NCBI GenBank assembly: GCA_030760725.1
Contig: JASWHV010000018.1
Span: 25,824,273-25,888,272, forward strand
Source: Neostapfia colusana
Lineage: Eukaryota > Streptophyta > Magnoliopsida > Poales > Poaceae
Direction: 5' to 3'
DNA length: 64,000 nucleotides
Shown here: one piece after another, positions 55,542 to 64,000 of the stretch
Position numbering within the stretch: position 1 is the first letter of the stretch
How the letters are laid out: each line of letters begins with the position of its first letter
Notes under the pieces: model-generated
What the model saw: only the letters and a program-made list of their open reading frames with translations
Databases searched by the model: none
Told to the model about the DNA's origin: nothing
Program-made: the position numbers and the translations under genes

Positions 55542-57526
55542 ACTGATGAGGTTCAGTCCAGCCCCGCCATCCACCAAAACGTGGTACATCTTCACGTTGG
55601 CGATGGCGGGGGCCACCACGAGCGGCAGTTGGCCGGCCCCATCCATGTTCCTAGGGCAGTCGGTGTCATCGAAGCTGATGGGGGTTCCCATCCACCTGAG
55701 ATGCGGTGCTGCACCTGGGAGGGGAGCCACCGACGCTACCGCTCGACGCAAGGCCTTGGCCATGCTCCGGGACGGGGGGTCAGCGGACCCGCCGAAGATG
55801 ACATAGAGCATCTTCCAGTGCTCATCATCACTGGAGCTGGAGCTCCCATGACTGCGCACTGCCTTTACGGCGTGCTGAAGCTCCTGGAACTCCACCTGGC
55901 GGTCGACGCCGTCTCGGGCCTCGACCTTCTGCTTGCCCTCCCTTTGATTGTTGGGTGGGGCATCAGTTAGGGGCTGCTTCCCTTTCCGGAAGCGCTCCGC
56001 GAGCTTCTGGATTTCCCGGCATTCGGCAGCGGTATGATAACTGGTGCCATGCACAGGGCATAATTCATCCTGGCCCCCGTCTGGGGACGGTGATTGTCGC
56101 GGCCTCTTGTCAGGGCGCGACCCCCGAGCTCCACTGGGCGCCGCCGTTGTGGCAACAGGGACCGCGGATGATGACTTTATATTGCTTCCGTACGAAACGT
56201 CGCCGGATCCCGGCTGACCCCCTGGCTTGGGGGCCGGCAGAGAGTGCCAGTTCCGCCCAACGGCTGCTCTGGCACACTTGTCCGCCAGGCTGAAGAGTTC
56301 TGAGACATCGCGGACCTCCCTGGTCGCGAGCTTCTCGAGCATCTTCATGTCCCGAACGTCTTGCCGGAACGCCACCACCACAGAAGCGTTCTGGATATGT
56401 GGGATGGTGTTCCGCACCTGGGAGAACCGCTGGATGAACGAGCGCAGCGACTCCCCTGGTTGCTGTTGGATAGCGTGGAGGTCGAGCTCCGTGCCAGGGC
56501 TGGTGTATGAGCTGACGAAGTTGGCGACGAACTGCCGGCAGAGCTCTCCCCAGGAAGTTATGGACCCCTGAGGTAGATTCATGAGCCAAGACCGAGCTGG
56601 GCCTGTCAAGGCGACGGGGAAGTAGTTGGTCATGACAGCCTCGTCCCCTCCTGTGGCAAGTACGGCAGTGGAGTAGATCTGGAGGAACTCCGCCGGGTTG
56701 ACGCTACCGTAGTACTTCTCGGGCAGGTGCGGCCGGAACTTGCGCGGCCACCTCGCGAATCGAAGGTGGGGTGCAAGGGCCGCACATCCTGCACCTGCTG
56801 CTGCAGGTATTGGCGCTGTGAACGCTTGGTTCGCACTTGGCACCGCGTATCCCAGCATGGGCAAGGCTGCACCATAGACTGGGGGCGCTGCTTGCGGCGC
56901 ATATGGTTGTGGCATATGCTGCGTGGCATATGCCTGAGGCAGGGTACGCGTGGCGAAGACCTTCCCTTCAGGTTGTGTCGAGGCCGACGACATGCTGTCG
57001 CCAGCCTCATGGTTGCGACGCCTTTCTCGGCGTCGCTCGAGGTACACCTGGGCGTCCTGCCCAAGTGGCACCGTTCCAGCTCCCTTCTCAGGTCTGTCGA
57101 CAGGAGCCTGGACGAGCTGGAATCCGCCGTTAGCCCGTCAACCATGGGCGTGCGCGTCAGCGACACAGCCGGTTGTCCTGGGCACCGTCCTCGCCGCAAC
57201 CGAGGGTTCGCGGCGGTGACGACGAGGCGGTCCACCTCGCGGACCCATTGCTGGGTCGCTGAATGGGGCGTATCCCCCGCAGGTGGGTTGCGCAGCAGCG
57301 CTGTTGCTGCAGCTAGCGCACCTCCATGGTGTACGCTCAGCGCTTCAGATGATCTCACACTGGTCGGCGCCTGCATCGCCGGAGTTGGCGTTGCCGGAGT
57401 CGGCTGCTGGCTACCAGCTTGTGCCGACACACTCCATCCCGAGTGTGTCGACATGTACTCCCCAGTGGTCACGGTTCGCCGTGAACGCGGAGGGGGAGAG
57501 TTTGCCGCTGAAGGAAGCTTGGTCAT
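55542..57526 (-). pseudogene. gag: Gag and start of protease of X, frameshifted
   Basis: ATG 57526, homologous to the gag of Y over its whole length. One base is missing near 57062 (CCACTTGGGCAGG against CCACTTGGGCCAGG in Y), which breaks the frame after about 155 codons. The second frame is open through the Retrotrans_gag domain, the zinc knuckle (CPVHGTSYHTAAEC) and into the protease (VLVDGGAGLNLISRA), where H is inserted. Unlike Y, gag and protease are in one frame here, which shows the ancestral arrangement. Confidence 0.85.
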
Positions 57527-57565
57527 CTTCGTCAGCGGAAACTCGTCGCGCTAGGAGAAAAGCCC

Positions 57566-57583
57566 TCTACCTGGCGCGCCAAA
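57566..57583 (-). other. Primer binding site of X
   Basis: The minus strand reads TTTGGCGCGCCAGGTAGA directly after LTR F. The core is identical to Y. Confidence 0.75.
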
Positions 57584-58680
57584 TGTCGAAGTGTTCAGTC
57601 GACACTTCCCCTGGGCCTGCACTGGGCAGCCCGCAGAGGTTCTTTTTCTCGGTGGGGCTAGTCTCTAGCGAAGAGCTTGCGCAGATGGACGAGTTAGTAA
57701 GAGCTTGACACGGCGAGTTTTACGTGGTTCAGGCCGCCGGAGCGTAAAACCCTACGTCCACGGCGAGCTATGGAGCTCGCTGTATTGCTTGCTGCTTGGG
57801 GCCGGAGGCCTGAGCTTGGGGGTGAGTTACAGCTTGAGAGTGTATGGCTAGCGTATGAGTTGCAAAGTGCGAACCCCTGCTATCGACGCCTACCCGAGCC
57901 TTTTATAGTCCAAGGCTCGGGCAGCTTACAAGGGGGGCCGGGACCCGACAGGTGGTCCCAGGAAGATTGTCTATCATCTACCGTATCTGCAGTTATGCCG
58001 GTAGTTGCCTCTGGTCGAAGGCTTCTGAGTCTTCATCTTGCCGCCCTACCCATGCCGCCTGCTAGCCGTAGTGGTTGATGACGGCGCAGGCGGCATGGGG
58101 TGTCTTGTCGCGGTGTTTATTGGCTGGCAGGTTCTGACACCGCGCGCCAGTCTGTGATGCGACTGGGTGCAACGGCACCTGACAGAAGCGTGCTCCGTGT
58201 CTCTGCGTCTCGGGAAGACGCGGGCCTTGAATACCTTGTACGGGCAAGGTATGGGGCCTCTTTACGCCCGGTGCCTATCACTCGGGGGCAGGCAGCGCCG
58301 TTCTGCTGCCACGTGGCGGGCCCGGAGCCCTTCTCAGAGGAGAGGAGGGCCCATTCCGTGGGGCACGTGGATCCTCCGGACCTCTCCCCGCGGAGGGAGA
58401 GGCTCGGCTTCTGTTGGCCACATGGCGAGCCCGGAGCTCTCCTCTGAGGAGAGGGAGGTCCGGCCCCGCTGGACGCGTGGCGCCTTCGGACCTCTCTCCC
58501 GCGGAGGGGGAGGTCCGGCTTCTGTATGCCACGTGGCGGGCCCGGAGCACTCCTCTGAGGAGAGGGAGGTCCGGCCTCGCCGGACGCGTGGTGCCTTCGG
58601 AGCTCTCCCTGCGGAGAAGGGCGAGTTCCTTAGGCATTTGACCCTGTGCGCGGGGGTACCCCATATCTCAGGTACCGACA
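57584..58680 (-). repeat. Family T LTR F, 5' LTR of X
   Basis: 1097 bp, with the TATA box at 57900-57907 (minus). U3 tandem units lie between about 58310 and 58640. The right end is followed by the duplication CCGTG and the integrase remnant of Y. Confidence 0.92.
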
Positions 58681-59225
58681 CCGTGCAACCCAGCGCTCAA
58701 GATCCAAATGCTCAAGTCAGACCCGATGCATGGATCACGGAGGTCCGGGACTACTTGAAAGACAATATCCTCCCTGATGAACGTGTATCCACTGAACGGA
58801 TTGTGCGTATGGCTAAGAGACACATGGCGGTAGAGGGGGATCTCTACCGACGTGGTGCCAACCACATCCTATTGCGGTGCATAACCCAGGGGGAAGGCTG
58901 CGACTTGTTCGCTGAGATCTATGGAGGCGAATGTGGGAGTCACTCTTCCTCACGCACGCTTGTCGGTAAAGCCTTTTGGCATGGCTTCTACTAGCCGGCA
59001 ACACTCCAGGATGCCGTCAAGATGGTCGAGAGCTGCCAGGCATGCCTGTTCAACACCAAGCAGATCCATACACCGGCTTGGACGGTACAGATGATCCAGC
59101 CCACATGGCCATTTGCCATACTGAGGCTGGACATCCTGGGCCTGGGACCATTCCCCAGAACCGAGGATGGGGACCTGCTCCCGAACCTTCGGAACACAGA
59201 ACACCGCTTTAAGTTCTACACCTAG
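58681..59225 (+). pseudogene. Integrase remnant of Y (zinc finger only)
   Basis: It resumes Y after X. The region DAWITEVRDYLKDNILPDE to GGECGSHSSSRT is open, then TAG interrupts GFY-PAT at the Trp position of the finger. CQACLFNTKQIH and LDILGLGPFPR follow, and similarity ends after NLRNTEHR. The catalytic core is missing, exactly as in X. Confidence 0.8.
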
Positions 59226-60368
59226 AGCAGCAATAGGACAGACCTTTCTTTTTATAAGAAATTCCATAAAAGTCCAGGAACAGTGCTTGGAGCAGCTAAG
59301 CCTCAGGGGACGGTCCAGGACTACGTTCAGCTTCGCCTGATTCTGACCCCAAGCGTGTAGAGTCTTGCTTCCCTTGAGCCGGGTCGTGGCCTACATATTC
59401 AGTCCGCCTTCCCCATATGGAAATTTATATAAAAAGAAACCTGCCCTGCGTTGCTCTTCTTTGGTACTCATTTAATTTACTTATAAAATTTTTATGATTA
59501 TCCTACTAGCGCGTGCTCACTATGCGTTCAACTCCCTCTTCTCATTCTCATCTTTAGTCGGCATTTGCTGCCCTGCCAAAGGCGGTTGCGTGGGAGGTAC
59601 TGGCCGAAAGCCAGGGGGGCCCCAAGCCCCCGGCACTTCGCGCACGGTAGTTCCCAGGCACCATAAGTGGACGGGGACCGTAAGCCAGATAAGACTAAGA
59701 GATAGAGGGGGGAGCCCCCAAGGAGAATTACTTTTTCCTTACTTGTGTGCAGGACCTCTCAGCCTCAGCTCCCCGCAGGAGTATGGTAGGCGCATCCATC
59801 CAATAGAACGCACATACCAGGGGGCTGCTACGGGATCGCGCAAGGCTAAAACCCCAAGGTAAGATCAAAGAACTAGACCTCACAGGGGCGAGGCCCGAAG
59901 GCCCCACGTGTCCAGCAGGGCCAGACCTTCCACCTCCTTGAGAGGAGCTCCGGGCCCGCCGCGTGGTCTACAGAAGTCGGACCGCCCCCCTCTGCGGGGA
60001 GAGGCCCGAGGACTCCACGTGCCCTGCAAGCCCGGACCTCCCCTCAGGCGGGAGCTCCGGGCCCACCACGTGACCAACAGGCCCGGACCCCCCTCCGATC
60101 TCGTGAGGCGGGTCCTGGAGACCTCCGGAACCCTTAGTATACAGTGAGGACCCGGAGAAGGTGTCGATGCAGAGCTTCGAGATTGGTCAAGGCCTCCGAG
60201 TCCTTGCGGAGCTATGGACTCGGTCAGGAAAAGCCAAGAAGAAGACTAGGACATGCAGACACTGAAAGAAACAGGAGTCTGTCCATACGAAGGCTCCACG
60301 AGCTGGGCTACAGACTCAACAAAAATAAAAAAGGAAGTACAGGGCCTTGTGGCCACGAGGGAAGATGC
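59226..60368 (+). other. Spacer of Y between integrase remnant and antisense gene
   Basis: Inverted counterpart of 27927-29080. CACGTG boxes of the U3-type tandem repeat lie at 59905, 60016 and 60067. An acceptor-like TTTTTCCTTACTTGTGTGCAG ends near 59752 and a donor-like AAGGTAAGA starts near 59860. No supported gene; the ORF at 59494-59862 is not conserved as protein. Confidence 0.6.
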
Positions 60369-62355
60369 CTAAGAGTCCCCGGACTCCCGATGAAACCTAG
60401 AGGCCACGAGGGCAGCTAAGTCCTCGACTTCGGCCCTGGCAGCTTCCTCCCGACCGGCGACGGGTCCTAGACGAACCGGCCCCAGAGAAAAGGAAGGGTC
60501 TCGGCTAACGAAGCACGACAGAACGTGCATAGCAACCTCCTTCGCAAGGCCCCGACCTTCTGCTTCCAGCTCATCGGCGATCACTGATTCGAGCCGACCT
60601 CGCTCGTCGCCGAGAGACTCAAGGGCCGGGGTCACTTCGGACATCGGCCGCGCTGGAGTCTCCACCTGCACAGGGCTGAAACCAAGAGGAGCCAAGGCGG
60701 ACCCCGCCTTGGAAATGAAGCACCAGACTGCCTGGGCCTCGGCCGTCCGCAAGGACTGGAGCCTCTCTACCTCTTGGCGAGCCGCCAGCTCGCGATCCAT
60801 CGCCGCCTGGCGCTCCTTGGAGAACTGCTCCTCCCTCGCGGCGACAACCGACTCACGGAGCTCCAGCTCCTCAGACCGAGCCCTTAGCTCCTCCACCTTG
60901 GCCCTCAGCCGGGCGGTGGTCTTCTCCTCCTCGGCCGCAGCGGCGCGTTCCCGATCAGCGACGGCGTGCTCCCGACGGGCTACCTGCAGCTGCAACTCCT
61001 CTGTGGCGGCGGAACTCTCCTTGGCTTTGGCTTCAGCTTGGGCCAGAGCCTCACGGTAGGTGGCACGAACCTGCTGGGCCTCTGACTCCAAGCGGCTAAT
61101 GGCCTTCTTCTGAGTGCCAAGCAGAGCACTCATGGCCTCAAGCCTTGACTGCCTTGAGTCAAGGTCCGCCATAGCCTCCCGGGCCTGCTGCTGCCAGCTG
61201 AGAAGGCGTTCCCTCTCGCCGGCCAATTCCTTCCGCTCCTGCTCAAAGGCAGATTGGAGCTGCCGGGCGCTGGTCTGTACACGCCCCAGGGCGTCCCACA
61301 CGGGCGCCGGAGCAGGGGGGATAGGAGTTGTGCCGCTGGACCCCCCTGACGAGTCTAAGACCGGCGGGGGCGCCGGCGCCTCAACAACCATGGTGGGGCG
61401 CTGTCCTAAGGAGGCCAGGGGGCCAGCAGGCGCACCTACAGCAGCCCTCCCGGTCTCGAGACCTGGCTTCTGGACTGGTGAAGGAGGGCGGGTAGGAGCA
61501 GATGCGGCCACCATGGAAAATGAACCCGCTGGCGCAGAGGGTGCCCCCGTCGATTTGGGAGCCATGGGAGCCGCCACGGTCCCCAGGTGCTGAGGCGCGG
61601 AGCTTCCGTCGGTTGAAGGCGGCCGGATAAGAGGCCCGCCCCCGGCAGCTGGTCGGTCCCTGCAAGAAGAAGAAGCCCTCAGAATAAGAGAAGAGACAAG
61701 AGCTCTGCTCCTACAAGCCAGAAAGAGCAACACTTACTGGGCGGCATGAGCGCTCCAACGAGCTTGCAGCACTGGCCTCTGGGCTATAGCTGAACCGCCG
61801 GGACCAGCGGCTGGAACGATCGCGGAATGGGACGCCTGGATCCCCGGCGCACTCGCCGGCGTCGCCCCACCAACATCCGTCCTGGGAGCCCCTCCGCTTG
61901 AGGAAGGATGGCGAGGTACTTGGGATGATTCGGACGGCTGCTGTCTGGGGAGAGACCCGCTGGGGAGGGACACTCGGGACCTCTTCGGGTCGCCACCCGA
62001 TGGCCCAGCACCTCCGGGAGATGGGAGCAAAGTAGCTCCGGCACCCTGACTCGGCACAGGCGGCACCCTCGGAGGAGACCGGGCGCGTTTCTTCTCTAGA
62101 TGCCCGGGGGCCGGCTCTTTTCCTTTCCTTTTATCGGCGGCTTGGGTTCCATCGGCTCTGGGGGAGGGTTTGACAGCAGCGGATGCCTCATGCCCTGACC
62201 CGGGGTGCTCGGTTCCTGGAATGGTGATACCCCGGAAGGCATCCCCGACCTGCCGGACGGCGATCCCGATATCATCAAGGTTCGGCATCTTCCACAGGTG
62301 CTCTGACCTCCTCTGAGGCTCCAAGAAGAGGGGGGTGGCAGAGGGCGAAGGGCGG
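60369..62355 (-). pseudogene. Antisense accessory gene of Y, long form, 5' end cut off by Z
   Basis: Minus strand. Exon 1 (62355-61738) begins inside the gene at the region PSATPLFLEPQRRSEHL, because Z has separated the N-terminal Transposase_28-like domain. It stays in frame through PAPGHLEKKRARSPP, where X is frameshifted. Intron 61737-61660, then exon 2 (61659-60369) encodes the coiled coil and conserved end LAALVASRFHRESGDS. It is open over the whole visible length, so the gene was probably intact before Z. Confidence 0.8.
61660..61737 (-). other. 78-bp intron in the antisense gene of Y
   Basis: Donor GTAAGTGTTGC, acceptor TTCTTCTTGCAG, phase and length identical to 26558-26635 in X. Confidence 0.8.
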
Positions 62356-63449
62356 TGTCGAAGTGTTCAGTCGACACTTCCCCTGGGCCTGCACCGGGCA
62401 GCCCTTGGAGGTTCTTTTTTCGGTGGGGCTAGTCTCTAGCGGAGAGCTTGCGCAGATGGACGAGTTAGTAAGAGCTTGACACGGCGAGTTTTACGTGGTT
62501 CAGGCCGCCGGAGCGTAAAACCCTACGTCCATGGCGAGCTATGGAGCTCGCTGTATTGCTTGCTGCTCAGGACCGGAGGCCTGAGCTTGGGGGTGAGTTA
62601 CAGCTTGAGAGTGTATGGCTAGCGTATGAGTTGCAAAGTGCGAACGCTTGCTATCGACGCCTACCCAAGCCTTTTATAGTCCAAGGCTTGGGCAGCATAC
62701 AAGGGGGGCCGGGACCCGACAGGTGGTCCCGGGAAGATTGTCTATCATCTACCGTATCTGCAGTTATGCCGGTAGTTGCCTCTGGTCGAAGGCTTCTGAG
62801 TCTTCATCTTGCCGCCCTGCCCATGCCGCATGCTAGTCGTAGTGGCTGATGACGGCGCAGGCGGCATGAGATGTATTGTCGCGGTGTTTATTGGCTGACA
62901 GGTTCTGACACCGCGCGCCAGTCTGTGATGCGACTGGGCGCAACGGCACCTGACAGACGCGTGCTCCGCGTCTCCGCGTCTCGGGAAGACGCGGGCCTTG
63001 AATACCTTGTACGGGCAAGGTATGGGGTGTCTTTACGCCCGCTGCCTACCGCTCGGGGCAGGCAGCGCCGTTCTGCTGCCACGTGGCGGGCTCGGGGCCT
63101 TTCTCAGAGGAGAGGAGGGTCAGCTCCGCGGGGCCGTGGAGCCTCCGGACCTCTCCCCGCGGTGGGGGAGACTCGGCTTCTGTTGGCCACGTGGCGGGCC
63201 CGGAGCTCTCCTCTGAGGAGAGGGAGGTCCAGCCCCGCTGGACACGCGGCGTCTTCGGACCTCTCTCCCGCGGAGGGGGAGGTCCGGCTTCTGTATGCCA
63301 CGTGGCGGGCCCGGAGCTCTCCTCTAAGGAGAGGGAGGTCCAGCCCCGCCAGACGCGTGGCGCCTTCAGAGCTCTCCCTGCGGAGAAGGGCGAGTTCCTT
63401 AGGCATTTTACCCTGTGCGCGGGGGTACCCCATATCTCAGATTCCGACA
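62356..63449 (-). repeat. Family T LTR G, 3' LTR of Z
   Basis: 1094 bp, with the TATA box at 62671-62678 (minus). The sense 5' end reads TGTCGGAATC, two bases off consensus, at 63449. Three U3 units with CACGTG boxes lie at about 63080-63400. Confidence 0.92.
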
Positions 63450-63940
63450 GTGGCCCACGGGCCCATCTCGCGGGAGATAGCGAGCCCGAGATGGGACCTC
63501 CGTCGCTTCCGATCCGCGCACTTTCTCTAAGTCCCGAATTGACCACTGCCGGAGCACGAACGGCCACGGGATCGTGGGAGCGTGCGCCCAATTGATGGTT
63601 GCTTTTACTACGGCGGTTCCCAAGACTGCCACTTCTGCACGTTGCGGCACTTTCTTTGGGAACCGCCGAAGTGCCTTGGTGGCTCACCTTCTCAGGAGAC
63701 TGACTCCTTGACCCCACCTCTTCAGTTAGGCGGCTTGGGTCCACCCGTCATCGGCACTCAGTCTAGGAACCAAAGCGGTTGCCGATGCGGGGTATTCGAA
63801 GAGTTCTGAATCGCTTGGAATTGCACCCGGGAAGTTTTTAGAGGGTGTCTTACCCACATTGCAGCTTCCCTTCGCACTTCTCTGCGTTTCTTCTCGGACT
63901 CTTGTGCTTTTGTTCTCTTGCCCTTGAGTTCTCCCTCGCC
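63450..63940 (+). promoter_or_regulatory. Polypurine region of Z and leader of its antisense ORF
   Basis: 63450-63470 is the inverted polypurine region (GTGGCCCACGGGCCC). The rest closely matches the leader of W (4420-3951), including the GTTTTTAGAGG TATA-like patch near 63834. No ORF is conserved. Confidence 0.45.
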
Positions 63941-64000
63941 ATGGCTTCCAACCCGCCACCCGAGAAGAAGCGCGCTCGATCTCCTCCAGCAGCGGCATCT
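63941..64000 (+). CDS. Antisense accessory ORF of Z, short form, cut by window end
   Basis: ATG 63941 in the context GCCATGGC. The 20 visible codons begin MASNPPPEKKRARSPP, matching the W ORF rather than the long form of X. It continues past the window. Confidence 0.75.
   Translation, partial: MASNPPPEKKRARSPPAAAS

Larger units (their letters stand above)
23532..58680 (-). mobile_element. Element X, family-T Tat-lineage Gypsy element (minus), inserted in Y, split by H
   Basis: In sense order (minus): LTR F 58680-57584, primer site, gag and start of protease 57526-55542, H insertion, rest of protease 31938-31409, degraded RT/RNase H, second RNase H, integrase remnant to about 29085, spacer, antisense ORF 25117-27926, polypurine region, LTR E 24626-23532. 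Without H and one copy of its TSD it is about 11.5 kb. LTRs E and F differ by very roughly 3% by eye. It shares its RT and integrase defects with Y yet carries a perfect target duplication, so it most likely moved in trans. Confidence 0.9.
5635..62355 (+). mobile_element. Element Y, family-T Tat-lineage Gypsy element (plus), split by C1, X and Z
   Basis: The parts in order are LTR D 5635-6730, primer site, gag 6788 onward, protease to 9303, degraded RT/RNase H 9304-10422, C1 insertion, RNase H end plus a second RNase H 22851-23531, X insertion, integrase remnant 58681-59225, spacer, antisense ORF 62355-60369, then Z. The rest of its antisense gene and its 3' LTR lie beyond the window. The left flank is GGCGT (5630-5634). 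RT and integrase are non-functional in the same way as in X, so Y is a defective member of a non-autonomous family. Confidence 0.85.
62356..64000 (-). mobile_element. Element Z, family T (minus), 3' end only
   Basis: LTR G (62356-63449) followed on its right by the inverted polypurine region, antisense-gene leader and start of a short-form antisense ORF. The left flank GGCGG (62351-62355) is the expected target duplication. The rest of Z, and beyond it the 3' end of Y, lies outside the window. Confidence 0.8.

Noticed and set aside
1..64000. tRNA, rRNA, CRISPR, bacterial-type operon or cellular gene
   Set aside because: I looked for cloverleaf-like arms, regularly spaced short repeats and non-TE conserved proteins and saw none I could support. 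The Met-tRNA-like matches are short retroelement primer sites only.

Overview
This window looks like intergenic repeat DNA from a large-genome grass (Poaceae). I see no cellular protein gene, rRNA, tRNA or CRISPR array that I can support. Nearly everything is LTR retrotransposon. The grass assignment is inferred from the element types: Tat-lineage Gypsy elements with an antisense accessory gene of the 'putative gypsy type transposon' (Transposase_28) kind, chromoviruses with LTRs of 3.3-4 kb, plant-type introns and initiator-Met primer sites. I cannot name the species.

Layout. Six or more copies of one Tat/Grande-like family ('family T') have inserted into each other. Family T has ~1.09-kb LTRs, TGTCGGTACC at the sense 5' end and CTTCGACA at the 3' end, and a primer site TGGCGCGCCAGG. 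From left to right: LTR A (1-953) abuts a gag piece (954-1740) and LTR B (1741-2835), forming minus-strand element V. V cuts the antisense ORF (2836-3950) of plus-strand element W, whose 3' LTR is C (4442-5496). A 138-bp antisense reverse transcriptase (RT) scrap of element U follows. Plus-strand element Y then begins with LTR D (5635-6730) and runs to 62355.

Y is split three times: by chromovirus C1 (10423-22850, TSD GAGCA), by a second family-T copy X on the minus strand (23532-58680, TSD CCGTG), and by element Z (62356 to past the window end). X is split in its protease by a lone 4-kb chromovirus LTR, H (31939-55536, TSD GCGCG). H is split by chromovirus G2 (33111-52656, TSD CGGTC), and the left LTR of G2 is split by an intact Copia element (35492-42526, TSD GTATC). 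Copia in G2 in H in X in Y in U gives a nest six deep. Every complete insertion is confirmed by a matching 5-bp duplication, and several by an uninterrupted homologous copy elsewhere in the window.

How the parts work together. The Copia element is the only one with a complete uninterrupted polyprotein. G2 has all domains but three in-frame TAG codons. C1 has RT to integrase but no gag or protease. X and Y keep gag, protease and the antisense gene but share a ruined RT and an integrase lacking its catalytic core, so the copies seen here probably moved using enzymes supplied by a relative. The U scrap, whose RT frame is still open, may come from such a relative. The antisense gene exists in a long form (Transposase_28-like domain, 78-bp intron, coiled coil) and a short form lacking that N-terminal domain.
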